Shown here one piece after another: positions 9,280 through 17,353 of a stretch of DNA of 64,000 bases. Made by a program: the position numbers and the translations under genes. Where the stretch lies: NCBI RefSeq assembly GCF_001426405.1, contig NZ_LMEP01000001.1, positions 63,241-127,240 on the forward strand, written 5' to 3'. The notes under the pieces were generated by a model. That model was not told the DNA's origin and did no database searches. It worked only from the letters and a program-made list of their open reading frames with translations. The DNA comes from Streptomyces sp. Root1304. Its GTDB lineage: Bacteria; Actinomycetota; Actinomycetes; Streptomycetales; Streptomycetaceae. Every line of letters begins with the position of its first letter. The stretch's first letter is position 1.

Positions 9280-10074
9280 CTAGCGGCCGACCTCCTTGGT
9301 CACCAGCCTGACCGCCTCCTCCACGTCGTCCGTGACGTGGAACAGCAGCAGGTCGCGCTCGGAGGCCTTGCCGCCCGCGACGACCGAGTCGCGCAGCCAG
9401 TCGACGAGACCCTTCCAGTACTCCGTGCCGAAGAGGACGATCGGGAAGCGGGTGACCTTCCGCGTCTGCACCAGGGTCAGCGCCTCGAACAGCTCGTCCA
9501 GAGTGCCGAGGCCGCCGGGCAGGACGACGAAGCCCTGCGCGTACTTCACGAACATCGTCTTGCGGACGAAGAAGTAGCGGAAGTTCACACCGATGTCGAC
9601 GTGCGGGTTGAGTCCCTGCTCGAAGGGCAGCTCGATGCCGAGGCCGACCGAGACGCCCTTGGCCTCCCTGGCCCCCTTGTTGGCCGCCTCCATGGCGCCC
9701 GGGCCGCCGCCCGTGATGACCGCGAAGCCGGCCTCGACGAGCGCCCGCCCGATCCGTACGCCCGCCTCGTACTCCGGCGAGTCCGCCTTCGTCCGGGCCG
9801 AGCCGAAGACACTGATCGCGCTCGGCAGTTCGGCGAGCGCTCCGAAGCCCTCGACGAACTCGGACTGGATGCGCATGACCCGCCAGGGATCGGTGTGCAC
9901 CCACTCCGAGTCGCCCTCGGTGTCGAGCAGCCGCTGGTCCGTCGTGCCCGGCTGGACCTGGTCCCGCCGCCTGAGCACCGGACCGAGTCGCTGTTCCTCG
10001 GGCTTCGCCATTCCCTCGGGAATGCCCATGGCCTGCTCCCTCCGCCGATCGGCGGCCCGTCTGTCGGCCGCCAT
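9280..10074 (-). CDS. LOG family / TIGR00730 Rossmann-fold protein
   Basis: 264-residue protein with the lysine-decarboxylase-like nucleotide motifs GGGPGAMEAANKGA and PGGLGTLDELFEALT, the signature of LOG cytokinin-activating phosphoribohydrolases (nucleotide 5'-monophosphate phosphoribohydrolase). The N-terminal 50 residues are charged and probably disordered; ATG 10074 is used, but ATG codons 15 and 21 codons later are possible. Its homologue in M. tuberculosis is Rv1205. Its physiological substrate in Streptomyces is not evident. Confidence 0.88.
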   Translation of the reverse strand: MAADRRAADRRREQAMGIPEGMAKPEEQRLGPVLRRRDQVQPGTTDQRLLDTEGDSEWVHTDPWRVMRIQSEFVEGFGALAELPSAISVFGSARTKADSPEYEAGVRIGRALVEAGFAVITGGGPGAMEAANKGAREAKGVSVGLGIELPFEQGLNPHVDIGVNFRYFFVRKTMFVKYAQGFVVLPGGLGTLDELFEALTLVQTRKVTRFPIVLFGTEYWKGLVDWLRDSVVAGGKASERDLLLFHVTDDVEEAVRLVTKEVGR

Positions 10075-10197
10075 CTGATCTTCTGGTCCGGTCAGCGTAG
10101 GCCGACAGAGGTGACGAAACGCGAAATTACGGAAGTCGGGACGAGGGAAGTCGGGCCGTCGGGCGTTCCGGGGCCGGACGCCCGGGTGTTCCGGACG

Positions 10198-11292
10198 TCA
10201 GGCGGTCAGCCAGTCCCGGAGCCGCGCCTCGCAGTGGTGGATCCGGTCGACGGGGACGTGCTCGTCCCGCTTGTGCGCGTAGATCGGGTCGCCGGGGCCG
10301 TAGTTGACGGCCGGCACGCCCAGCGCGCTGAAGCGGGAGACGTCGGTCCAGCCGAACTTGGGCTGGGCGCTGCCGCCGACCGCCTTCATGAAGGCCTCGG
10401 CCGCCGGGTGCGAGAGACCGGGCAGGGCGCCGGGGCTCTCGTCGTCCACGACCAGCTCGGAGATGTCGCAGTCGGCGAAGACCTCGCGGACGTGCGCCAG
10501 GGCCTCCGCCGGGGAGCGGTCCGGGGCGTACCGGTAGTTCACCGTGACCGTGCAGGCGTCGGGGATGACGTTCGTGGCGACGCCGCCCTGGATCGCCACG
10601 GCGTTGAGCCCCTCGTGGTACTCCAGGCCGTCGATGACCGGCTTGCGCGGCTCGTACGAGGCGAGGCGGGCGAGGATCGGGGCGGCGGTGTGGATGGCGT
10701 TGGAGCCCATCCAGGAGCGCGCGGAGTGGGCGCGCTCGCCGGCGGTGTGCAGGATGACCCGCAGGGTGCCCTGGCAGCCGCCCTCGACCTGGGCGTCGGA
10801 GGGCTCCAGGAGGACGGCGAAGTCGCCTTCCAGCCAGTCGGGGTGCGCGGCGGCGATCTTCCCGAGGCCGTTGAGGTCGGCGGCGACCTCCTCGTTGTCG
10901 TAGAAGACGAAGGTGAGGTCCCGGTTGGGCTCGGGGACGGTGGCGGCGATCCGCAGCTGGACGGCGACCCCGGACTTCATGTCGGAGGTGCCGCAGCCCC
11001 AGAGGATGCCGTCCTCGTCGAGCCGCGAGGGCACGTTGTCGGCGATCGGCACGGTGTCGATGTGGCCGGCGAGGACGACCCGCTCGCCGCGGCCGAGGCG
11101 CGTGCGGGCGACGACGTTGTTGCCGTAGCGGTCGACCGTGAGGTGCGGCAGGGCGCGCAGGGCCTGCTCGATGGCGTCCGCGAGGGGCTGCTCGGTCCCG
11201 CTGACGGACGGGAAGTCGACGAGGGCCGCGGTGAGCGCGGCACCGTCCTGCGAGAGGTCGAGCCGGGCGTCGAGCGGAGTGATGTCAGCCAT
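10198..11292 (-). CDS. dapE: Succinyl-diaminopimelate desuccinylase
   Basis: 364-residue M20 metallopeptidase-family enzyme of the succinylase branch of lysine/DAP synthesis; it releases LL-diaminopimelate for peptidoglycan. Metal-binding signatures are AGHIDTVP, WGCGTSDMKSG and DNEEVA. Start ATG 11292 lies 6 bases after a minus-strand TAGGGT box, so the transcript appears leaderless. It shares a 38-base divergent promoter region with the secreted protein at 11331. The other DAP-branch gene in the window is dapC at 13315. Confidence 0.94.
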   Translation of the reverse strand: MADITPLDARLDLSQDGAALTAALVDFPSVSGTEQPLADAIEQALRALPHLTVDRYGNNVVARTRLGRGERVVLAGHIDTVPIADNVPSRLDEDGILWGCGTSDMKSGVAVQLRIAATVPEPNRDLTFVFYDNEEVAADLNGLGKIAAAHPDWLEGDFAVLLEPSDAQVEGGCQGTLRVILHTAGERAHSARSWMGSNAIHTAAPILARLASYEPRKPVIDGLEYHEGLNAVAIQGGVATNVIPDACTVTVNYRYAPDRSPAEALAHVREVFADCDISELVVDDESPGALPGLSHPAAEAFMKAVGGSAQPKFGWTDVSRFSALGVPAVNYGPGDPIYAHKRDEHVPVDRIHHCEARLRDWLTA

Positions 11293-11298
11293 GTGCCG

Positions 11299-11304
11299 AC
11301 CCTA
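11299..11304 (-). promoter_or_regulatory. -10 box of dapE (leaderless)
   Basis: Minus-strand TAGGGT with a 6-base gap to ATG 11292, so the first transcribed base would be the A of the start codon. Confidence 0.6.
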
Positions 11305-11317
11305 ACCCGCCCTCCAG

Positions 11318-11323
11318 TACGGT
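11318..11323 (+). promoter_or_regulatory. -10 box of 11331 gene (leaderless)
   Basis: TACGGT followed by 7 bases and GTG 11331. It lies inside the same 38-base gap as the dapE promoter. Confidence 0.55.
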
Positions 11324-11330
11324 GGGCCCC

Positions 11331-12269
11331 GTGTCCGAGCCCACCCGCCCCGCCCGTCGCGGCCGCCTCGCCCGTTCAGCGGCTGCTTTCGTCGCGCTCC
11401 TCGGCCTCGCCTCCTACGTGGCCTTCCACCAGGTGACGGGGAGCAAAGGCACGCCCCGGTGCAGTGTGGGCACCGGGGACAACCGGTACGAGTTCACCCC
11501 GGAACAGGCGTCGAACGCGGCGACGATCGCGGCCGTCGGCACCACCCGGGGGCTGCCGGAGCGGGCGGTCACCATCGCCCTCGCGACGGCGCTCCAGGAG
11601 TCGGCGCTGCGGAACATCGAGCACGGCGACCGGGACTCGCTCGGCCTGTTCCAGCAGCGGCCCTCGATGGGCTGGGGGACGCCGGAGCAGATCATGGACC
11701 CGGTGTACGCGTCGGGGAAGTTCTACGCGGGCCTGGAGAAGGTCCCGGGCTACTCGCGGCTGCCGCTGACGGTGGCGGCGCAGAAGGTGCAGAAGAGCGG
11801 GTTCCCGCAGGCGTACGCGAAGCACGAGCCGGACGCCACCCTCCTCGCGGCGGCGCTGACCGGCCGCTCCCCGGCGGCCCTGTCCTGTACGACGAGCGAG
11901 GCGGAGGGGCTGCCGGGCGATCCGGAGCTGGTCCGTGACGAGCTGGTGCGCGCCTTCGGCGAGCAGGCGGCGCCGAAGGCGGTGACGGGCGGCCCGACCG
12001 CCGGCCGCTCGGCTTCGGAGCCCTCGGCCCTCGTGGTGCCGGTGCGCGCGGCCCGGGGCTCGGGCGCGGCCCCCGGCGCCGGGGCGGACGAGCGGCGCGG
12101 CTGGGAGCTGGCGCAGTGGGCGGTGGCGCGGGCGGAGACGCTGCGCATCGCGGAGGTCACCTTCGGGGACCGGGTGTGGCGCGCGGGCGAGTCCTCGGGC
12201 GGCTGGTCGAAGGCCTCGGGCGCGCAGGCGACGGACGGGTCGACGGTCAGGATGCGACTCGCGGAGTAG
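11331..12269 (+). CDS. Exported lysozyme-fold-like protein
   Basis: 312-residue protein with an N-terminal membrane or signal segment (SAAAFVALLGLASYVAF). Its core reads ALATALQESALRNIEHGDRD, SLGLFQQRPSMGWGT, then PVYASGKFYAGL. That layout (Glu in QES, then S-x-GLFQQRP and GWGT) resembles the small lytic transglycosylase/lysozyme-fold domains of actinobacteria, with the Glu as candidate catalytic acid. The C-terminal 100 residues are low-complexity, ending in a short conserved ELAQWAVARAETLRI segment. Homologues are usually annotated as hypothetical. Start GTG 11331 lies 7 bases after a TACGGT box. Confidence 0.75.
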   Translation: MSEPTRPARRGRLARSAAAFVALLGLASYVAFHQVTGSKGTPRCSVGTGDNRYEFTPEQASNAATIAAVGTTRGLPERAVTIALATALQESALRNIEHGDRDSLGLFQQRPSMGWGTPEQIMDPVYASGKFYAGLEKVPGYSRLPLTVAAQKVQKSGFPQAYAKHEPDATLLAAALTGRSPAALSCTTSEAEGLPGDPELVRDELVRAFGEQAAPKAVTGGPTAGRSASEPSALVVPVRAARGSGAAPGAGADERRGWELAQWAVARAETLRIAEVTFGDRVWRAGESSGGWSKASGAQATDGSTVRMRLAE

Positions 12270-12715
12270 GGCGGCTGCGGGGGTTCCGTAGCGGTAGGGG
12301 TCGCGGGCCGGGTCTCCGGGCTGAGGACCGCTGAAGGCTTTCGCCCTCGCGGGGTTTCCGTACCGACCAGGGGCTCGTCCCCGTCCCCACGGCCGCTCGT
12401 CCGTGCGACCGGGGCCGATCACCCGTACGGCGCTTCACCCTCGCGTGTCATGCGGCCGGTCCGCGCCCGGAGGAATTCACCACGCCTTCGAGCCTCTTCA
12501 TCCCCCACGCGCCCCACCCGCCCCATCCCCTTGCGCCGCAAGGGAAGTGACGGTTCGGCAGGCGTCCGCGCAATGACACGTTCGCCCGTTTTCCTCCCCA
12601 CCCGACAATACGACGCATTGCCAACTCTTTACCTTCGGCCGCCGCAACCTCCCCCGCCCCAGGGCCGGTTGTCACTGCGTCCGCACAACACCCCGCACCT
12701 CGTCGAAGGAGCACC
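12270..12715. other. Intergenic region without a gene
   Basis: 446 bases. A tight palindrome sits at 12528-12544 (8-bp arms around a single base). The part from about 12600 to 12715 should hold the promoter and leader of the next gene, with a GAAGGAGC ribosome site just before its ATG. No RNA gene or riboswitch could be recognised. Confidence 0.4.
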
Positions 12716-13192
12716 ATGTCCCTCCCCCTGACCCGTCGGATCGCCCGCGCCGCCCTCATCCTCGCGGCCGGAGCAGCCCCCGTGGTCGGTGCGGCCGGCT
12801 CCGCGAGCGCCCTGGACCACAGCCTCGCGCCGACCGGTGCCCTGGGCGGCCTCACCGCCCTGGACGCCGCCGGCGCCGGCACCGCCGTCGACTCCGCCTC
12901 GCAGACCGCCACCGGCGTCGTCGGCGCCACCGGCAGCAAGGCCGTCGGCACGGCCGTCCCCGCCGCCGGCAAGACCGTGGGCGCGGCGGGCAGGACCGCC
13001 ACCCCGGCCGCCCAGAAGGTCGCCGGCGACACGGCCGGCAGCGCGGGCGAGGTCGTCGGCAAGACCGCCGGCGCGGCCGCCGAGAGCGCCGAGGGCCCGA
13101 CCGGCGGCGCCCTGGGCGGCGGCCTCGGCAACCTGCCCACCGGCCAGGCGCTCGGCTCCGCGCCCCTGGGCGCCCTGCCGATCGGCGGCTGA
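12716..13192 (+). CDS. Secreted Ala/Gly-rich protein of unknown function
   Basis: 158-residue protein. The N-terminal signal peptide (RIARAALILAAGAAPVVGAAGSASA) has an ASA cleavage site near residue 31. The mature part is almost entirely Ala, Gly, Thr and Val in loose repeats such as AAGKTVGAAGRTATPAAQK, with no cysteine and few aromatics. It is not recognised as an enzyme; a disordered or helical envelope protein seems likely. ATG 12716 is preceded by GAAGGAGCACC. A strong terminator follows at 13209. Confidence 0.75.
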   Translation: MSLPLTRRIARAALILAAGAAPVVGAAGSASALDHSLAPTGALGGLTALDAAGAGTAVDSASQTATGVVGATGSKAVGTAVPAAGKTVGAAGRTATPAAQKVAGDTAGSAGEVVGKTAGAAAESAEGPTGGALGGGLGNLPTGQALGSAPLGALPIGG

Positions 13193-13208
13193 CCCCGCGG
13201 GAACGCAC

Positions 13209-13242
13209 GAGGGCCCGGGGAGCACCTGCTCCCCGGGCCCTC
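13209..13242. terminator. Strong terminator
   Basis: Perfect 16-bp inverted repeat with a 2-base loop. It separates the secreted protein gene from convergent dapC. Confidence 0.85.
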
Positions 13243-13314
13243 TTCCGTGCCTGCCCGGCCGAGGCGGCCTCGGCCGGGACGCATTCGGCCGGGCCGTGCC
13301 CGACCGGAGCGCGC

Positions 13315-14412
13315 TCAGCCGAGGCGCTTGACCGCCGCCTCGACCCGCTCGTCCGTCGCCGTGAACGCGACCCGCACGAACCGCTCGCCCGCCTCACCGT
13401 AGAAGTCGCCCGGAGCCACCAGGACGCCCTTCTCCGCCAGGTACGCCACGGTCTCCCAGCACGGCTCGTCCCGGGTCGCCCACAGGTACAGGCTCGCCTC
13501 GCTGTGCTCGATGCGGAAGCCGTGCGCCTCCAGGGCCGCCCGCAGCGCCGCCCGCCGGGCCGCGTACCGCTCGCGCTGCTCGGCCACGTGCGCGTCGTCG
13601 CCGAGCGCCGCGACCGTCGCCGCCTGCACGGGCGCCGCGGTCATCATGCCGCCGTGCTTGCGGATCTGGAGCAGCTCGCCGAGCACGGCCGCGTCGCCCG
13701 CGACGAACGCGGCGCGGTAGCCGGCCAGGTTGGAGCGCTTGGAGAGCGAGTGGACGGCGACGATGCCCTCGTACGAGCCGCCGCAGACGTCCGGGTGCAG
13801 GACGGAGACCGGGGCGGCCTCCCAGCCCAGCTCCAGGTAGCACTCGTCGGAGAAGATCAGGATCCCGTGCTCGCGCGCCCAGGCCACGATCCGGGTCAGC
13901 TCGTCCTTGCCGAGGACCTTGCCGGTCGGGTTGGACGGGGAGTTGAGCCAGAGCAGCTTGACCGCGGCGGGGTCGAGGTCGGTGACCGGGTCGTCGTAGA
14001 CGACGGGCTCCGCGCCGCAGAGCCGCGCCCCGACCTCGTACGTCGGGTACGCGAGCCGCGGGTAGGCGACCCGGTCTCCCGCGCCGAGCCCCAGCTGCGT
14101 CGGCAGCCACGCCACCAGCTCCTTGGAGCCCACCACCGGCAGCACGTTCTCGTGGACGAAGCCCACCGCGCCCAGGCGCCGCTCGCACCAGCCGGTGAGC
14201 GCGTCGCGCAGCTCCTTCGTCCCCCACACCGTGGGATAGCCCGGCGAGTCCGCCGCCGCGACCAGGGCCTCCTGGATCAGCGCGGGGACCGGGTCGACGG
14301 GCGTGCCGACCGACAGGTCCACGATGCCGTCGGGGTGCGCCAGGGCCGTCTTCTTGTACGGCTCCAGCTTGTCCCACGGGAAGACGGGCAGGCGCGAAGA
14401 GACTGCGCTCAC
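13315..14412 (-). CDS. dapC: Succinyldiaminopimelate transaminase
   Basis: 365-residue fold-type I PLP aminotransferase. The PLP lysine is in SLSKRSNLAGYR; the NSPSNPTGK motif and the N-terminal SSRLPVFPWDKLEPYK are typical of actinobacterial DapC. It makes N-succinyl-LL-diaminopimelate from the 6-oxo precursor, upstream of DapE. GTG 14412 is chosen because the family N-terminus (VSAVSSRLP) starts there; the open frame continues to 14649 through a hairpin. It follows the ferredoxin gene, as in mycobacteria. Confidence 0.93.
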   Translation of the reverse strand: MSAVSSRLPVFPWDKLEPYKKTALAHPDGIVDLSVGTPVDPVPALIQEALVAAADSPGYPTVWGTKELRDALTGWCERRLGAVGFVHENVLPVVGSKELVAWLPTQLGLGAGDRVAYPRLAYPTYEVGARLCGAEPVVYDDPVTDLDPAAVKLLWLNSPSNPTGKVLGKDELTRIVAWAREHGILIFSDECYLELGWEAAPVSVLHPDVCGGSYEGIVAVHSLSKRSNLAGYRAAFVAGDAAVLGELLQIRKHGGMMTAAPVQAATVAALGDDAHVAEQRERYAARRAALRAALEAHGFRIEHSEASLYLWATRDEPCWETVAYLAEKGVLVAPGDFYGEAGERFVRVAFTATDERVEAAVKRLG

Positions 14413-14467
14413 GGGTTGGCTCTCACTTCCTGTACGTGCGCGGGGAGGCGTCGGAAAACGCCTCGGC

Positions 14468-14494
14468 CCCGTACGGCGCGCGGCGCCGTACGGG
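14468..14494 (-). terminator. Hairpin between ferredoxin and dapC
   Basis: Perfect 12-bp inverted repeat with a 3-base loop, downstream of the ferredoxin stop and before dapC. It may partly terminate or attenuate, or stabilise the ferredoxin transcript. Confidence 0.6.
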
Positions 14495-14519
14495 ACCGGA
14501 TACGACCTGGTGCGGTCGA

Positions 14520-14840
14520 TCAGCCGTTCTGCGGCGGCAGGGCGGCGATGAAGGGGTGGTCGCGCTCGATCTCGCCGAGCTTGGAGGCACCACCGGGCGA
14601 ACCGAGCTCGTCGAAGAACTCGACGTTCGCCTTGTAGTAGTCCTTCCACTCCTCCGGGGTGTCGTCCTCGTAGAAGATCGCCTCGACCGGGCAGACCGGC
14701 TCACAGGCCCCGCAGTCGACGCATTCGTCCGGGTGGATGTACAAGGACCGCTTGCCCTCGTAGATGCAGTCGACGGGGCACTCCTCGATGCACGCCTTGT
14801 CCTTCACGTCGACACAAGGCTGCGCGATGACGTAGGTCAC
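14520..14840 (-). CDS. 7Fe ferredoxin (FdxC-like)
   Basis: 106-residue ferredoxin carrying one [3Fe-4S] and one [4Fe-4S] cluster. The first cysteine set is in AQPCVDVKDKACIEECPVDC and the second in CVDCGACEPVCP. The C-terminal extension (EWKDYYKANVEFFDELGSPGG) is typical of actinobacterial 7Fe ferredoxins. Start GTG 14840 has a good GGAGG site 8-9 bases upstream. It is a cytoplasmic electron carrier whose partner cannot be told from sequence. Its position before dapC is conserved in mycobacteria (fdxC). Confidence 0.93.
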   Translation of the reverse strand: MTYVIAQPCVDVKDKACIEECPVDCIYEGKRSLYIHPDECVDCGACEPVCPVEAIFYEDDTPEEWKDYYKANVEFFDELGSPGGASKLGEIERDHPFIAALPPQNG

Positions 14841-14903
14841 GCTGTCGTTCCTCCTCGATAGGGCTGGTCTGCGCGGGAGCGCGGCGTCGTCGATGCCCGC
14901 CCC

Positions 14904-14909
14904 TAGTAT
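14904..14909 (+). promoter_or_regulatory. -10 box of GNAT gene
   Basis: TAGTAT at 44 bases before GTG 14953, in the gap divergent from the ferredoxin gene. The leader contains an AGGAGG ribosome site. Confidence 0.45.
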
Positions 14910-14952
14910 CTCCGTTCTTGGGGGCGATCCGAACAGGAGGGGCGGAGAAGCT

Positions 14953-16056
14953 GTGGAATTCACCGGCGGAGGGCGCCTTGAAGTCCGAATCACCGGCGCT
15001 GACGTGGGAAAACGTGTCTCCGTTCGGTACGTGACGGAGTCGCCCTCGGCGGGCGGAAGGTTCACCGACGCGGTCGGAGTTCTCACATCATGGGACAACT
15101 CTGTGCTGCTGATCACACGAAAGAGCGGCGAGGGCGTCCGGATCGCGGAATCCGCGCTCGTCGCCGGGAAGGTCGTCCCGGCCGCGCCGGCCCGTCGGCG
15201 GGGCCCCTCGGCCACCTTCCGCGAGCTGGCGCTGGCCACCGCGCACGCGTGGCAGCCGGTCGAGAGCGAGCCGCTCGGCGAGTGGACCCTGCGGGCCGCG
15301 TTCCATGAGCTGCCGCCCGAAGGGCGTCCTGGTGGGGCGGTGGCCGGGCGACGGGTGGGATTCACCCGCCGTGCCAACTCCGCGCTACCGCTCGGTGATC
15401 CGGGGATGCCGACGGCTGACGCCCTGAGCCGCGTACGCGCCTGGTACGAGGCCAGGAAGCTCCCCCCGTACGTCCAGGCCGCCACGGGCGCCGAGGGCAC
15501 CCAGGAGCTGCTCTGCGCGGCGCTCGACCGGCACGGGTGGCGGCGCGAGGTCTCCGCCGAGGTGCGGATCGCGGCGCTGGCCCCGATCGGCGACCTCGAC
15601 GCCGACGTCTCCGCCGTACGCCTCTCCCGCACCGTCGACGAGGCGTGGCTGCGCCGCTACCAGCGCTCCGGCGAACCGAGCCCGGCGGTACGGTCGGTGC
15701 TCTCCTCCGGCCCGAGTGTGTGGTTCGCCTCCGTGGCGGGCACGGGAGGGGTGAGGAGCGAGGTGACGGGCGAGGTGTCGGACGGCGTGCCGGGCGGGGT
15801 TCCCGCGGCGATCGGGCGGTGTGTCGTCGACGGACGCTGGGCCGGTTTCATGGCCGTCGAGGTCGACCCGGAGCAGCGGCGCCGGGGCCTGGCGACCGCC
15901 GTCATGACGGCACTCGCCCGGAAGGCCCTCGACGAGGGCGCGTCGGCGGCCTGGCTCCAGGTGGAGTCGGACAACGACGGCGCGCGGGCGCTGTACGACG
16001 GCATGGGCTTCGCGCCCCACCACCACTACCACCACTACCGATGGGCGGAGGCGTGA
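14953..16056 (+). CDS. GNAT N-acetyltransferase with N-terminal SH3-like domain
   Basis: 367-residue protein. Residues 1-55 form a small beta domain (VEFTGGGRLEVRITGADVGK), the middle is variable, and the last 110 residues are a GNAT fold with acetyl-CoA motif EVDPEQRRRGLATAVM and a terminal LYDGMGF. The end is histidine-rich (HHHYHHY), as in other Streptomyces relatives. GTG 14953 follows AGGAGG; the longer frame from 14893 lacks a better site. Its stop overlaps the next start (GTGA), so it is coupled to the SirB1-like gene. The acceptor substrate is unknown. Confidence 0.85.
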   Translation: MEFTGGGRLEVRITGADVGKRVSVRYVTESPSAGGRFTDAVGVLTSWDNSVLLITRKSGEGVRIAESALVAGKVVPAAPARRRGPSATFRELALATAHAWQPVESEPLGEWTLRAAFHELPPEGRPGGAVAGRRVGFTRRANSALPLGDPGMPTADALSRVRAWYEARKLPPYVQAATGAEGTQELLCAALDRHGWRREVSAEVRIAALAPIGDLDADVSAVRLSRTVDEAWLRRYQRSGEPSPAVRSVLSSGPSVWFASVAGTGGVRSEVTGEVSDGVPGGVPAAIGRCVVDGRWAGFMAVEVDPEQRRRGLATAVMTALARKALDEGASAAWLQVESDNDGARALYDGMGFAPHHHYHHYRWAEA

Positions 16057-17114
16057 CGGAGGACGTACCACCGGGCGAGGGGACGGGGGGCGGGGCCGAG
16101 AGCGGACCGGGGGACGGAGAGGGAGCGGGCACGGGCGCGGCTGCGGGCGACGGAGCGGCCGGTGGGCCCGGGGGCAGGTCGGACGACACCTCGGGCGACG
16201 GAACGGCCGGTGGGCCCGGGGGCAGGTCGGACGACAGAACGGCCGGTGGTCCTCGGGCCGGGTCGGACGACGGGCCGGGCCACAGCTCCGCCAAAGTCCC
16301 CGACTGGCGGCGGGAGTTCGCCGAGGAGGCGCGGTCCGAGCGGCCCGACCTCGCCCGGCTCTGCCTGCTGATCGGGGCCGTGGCGGACCCCACCGTCACC
16401 CGGCACACCCTGGACGAGGCCGAGATCGAACTCGACCGCCTCGCCGGGCTCGTCCCGTACGCCACCCGCGTCACCGGCGACTGGGCCGGCTCGCTCGCCG
16501 GGCTGCTCGGTCACCGCGAGGGCTTCGTCGGCGTGCCCGCCGACTACCAGCGCCTGGAGTCCTCCCTGCTGCACGAGGTGCTCCGGCGCCGCCGGGGCCT
16601 GCCGATCCTGCTCTCCGTCGTCTGGATGGAGGTCGCGCGGCGGGCCGGCGCCCCCGTGTACGGGCTCGGGCTGCCCGGCCACTTCGTCGTCGGCTTCGGC
16701 GACCCGGCCGACCTGAACCTCGCCGACCCCTTCGCGGGCGGCCGTGCCATGACGGGAACGGACGCCGAGCTCCTGGTGACGAGCGCGACGGGCGAGGCGC
16801 TCGACCGCTCCATGCTCCGGCCCGCCGAACCCGGTGCGATCGTGCTCCGGGTCCTCAACAACATCCGCGCCTGGGCGGCCCCGCGCCCGGAACGCTCCGA
16901 CGTGGCGCTGTGGGCGGTGGAGCTCTCCCTGCTGCTCCCCTCGCACCCGGCACGGCTCCGCTACGAGCGCGCCGAGCTGCTGGTCCAGCGCGGCGAGTTC
17001 CTCACGGGGGCGGCGGAGATGGAGGCGTACGCGCAGATCATGGACGCGGTCGACCCGGACTCCGCGACGACGATCCGCCGTCGGGCGCAGGCGGCGCGGG
17101 CACGCCTGAACTGA
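16053..17114 (+). CDS. SirB1/transglutaminase-like protein with repeat linker
   Basis: 353-residue protein. The first 75 residues are a Gly/Asp-rich linker containing about three copies of TAGGPGGRSDD. The remainder is a SirB1 family domain (transglutaminase-like plus TPR): LEFA-type helices, LLHEVLRRRRGLPILLSVVWMEVARRAG, then GLPGHFVVGF and ADPFAGG, with TPR-like helices at the end. The usual papain-like Cys is not obvious, so it may not be catalytic. GTG 16053 overlaps the GNAT stop by GTGA. Function unknown; coupling to an acetyltransferase is suggestive. Confidence 0.82.
   Translation: MTEDVPPGEGTGGGAESGPGDGEGAGTGAAAGDGAAGGPGGRSDDTSGDGTAGGPGGRSDDRTAGGPRAGSDDGPGHSSAKVPDWRREFAEEARSERPDLARLCLLIGAVADPTVTRHTLDEAEIELDRLAGLVPYATRVTGDWAGSLAGLLGHREGFVGVPADYQRLESSLLHEVLRRRRGLPILLSVVWMEVARRAGAPVYGLGLPGHFVVGFGDPADLNLADPFAGGRAMTGTDAELLVTSATGEALDRSMLRPAEPGAIVLRVLNNIRAWAAPRPERSDVALWAVELSLLLPSHPARLRYERAELLVQRGEFLTGAAEMEAYAQIMDAVDPDSATTIRRRAQAARARLN
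16147..16271 (+). repeat. In-frame tandem repeat, 48-base period
   Basis: Two 41-base copies (16147-16187 and 16195-16235) differ at one base, followed by a degenerate third copy (16236-16271). They encode the Gly/Asp linker of the SirB1-like protein. Confidence 0.85.
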
Positions 17115-17138
17115 GCGGCCGGGGAGAAGAGGAATGGG

Positions 17139-17214
17139 GGCGGGGCGACCGGATTCGAACCGGCGTCCTCCGAGATGACATCGCGGCGCATTACCTCTGT
17201 GCTACGACCCCGCC
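17139..17214 (-). tRNA. tRNA-like gene, anticodon GUC, non-canonical acceptor stem
   Basis: The minus strand folds as a cloverleaf. It has a D arm TAGCAC..AGAGGTA..TGC with U8, A14, GG and A21 in place; anticodon loop ATGTCAT (U33, GUC, A37) on a 5-bp stem with one C-U mismatch; and T loop TTCGAAT on GCCGG/CCGGT. The acceptor pairs as GGCGGGG-CG with CG-CCCCGCC only if one T is bulged. The base after the stem is C and no CCA is encoded. This does not look like the ordinary tRNA-Asp of Streptomyces (usual discriminator G73), so it may be a divergent or decaying tRNA. Confidence 0.6.
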
Positions 17215-17341
17215 CTTGCGGATCATGTTAGTCGGCGGGCGAGCGGGCACGCGAGGGGTTTTCGGCCGTCCTCGCGAGGCGCGGACAGGGCCGCCGCGGG
17301 CCGGGCGGGCGTCGCCCCTCCGGGCTGGTCCGGGACTGCCG

Positions 17342-17347
17342 TAGGGT
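17342..17347 (+). promoter_or_regulatory. -10 box of SUKH gene (leaderless)
   Basis: TAGGGT, 6 bases, then ATG 17354. This is the spacing expected for a leaderless transcript. Confidence 0.6.
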
Positions 17348-17353
17348 CGTCGG

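Noticed and set aside
12270..12715. Cyclic-di-AMP riboswitch (ydaO type) before the secreted protein gene
   Set aside because: Secreted wall proteins can have such leaders, but the conserved paired elements could not be found.
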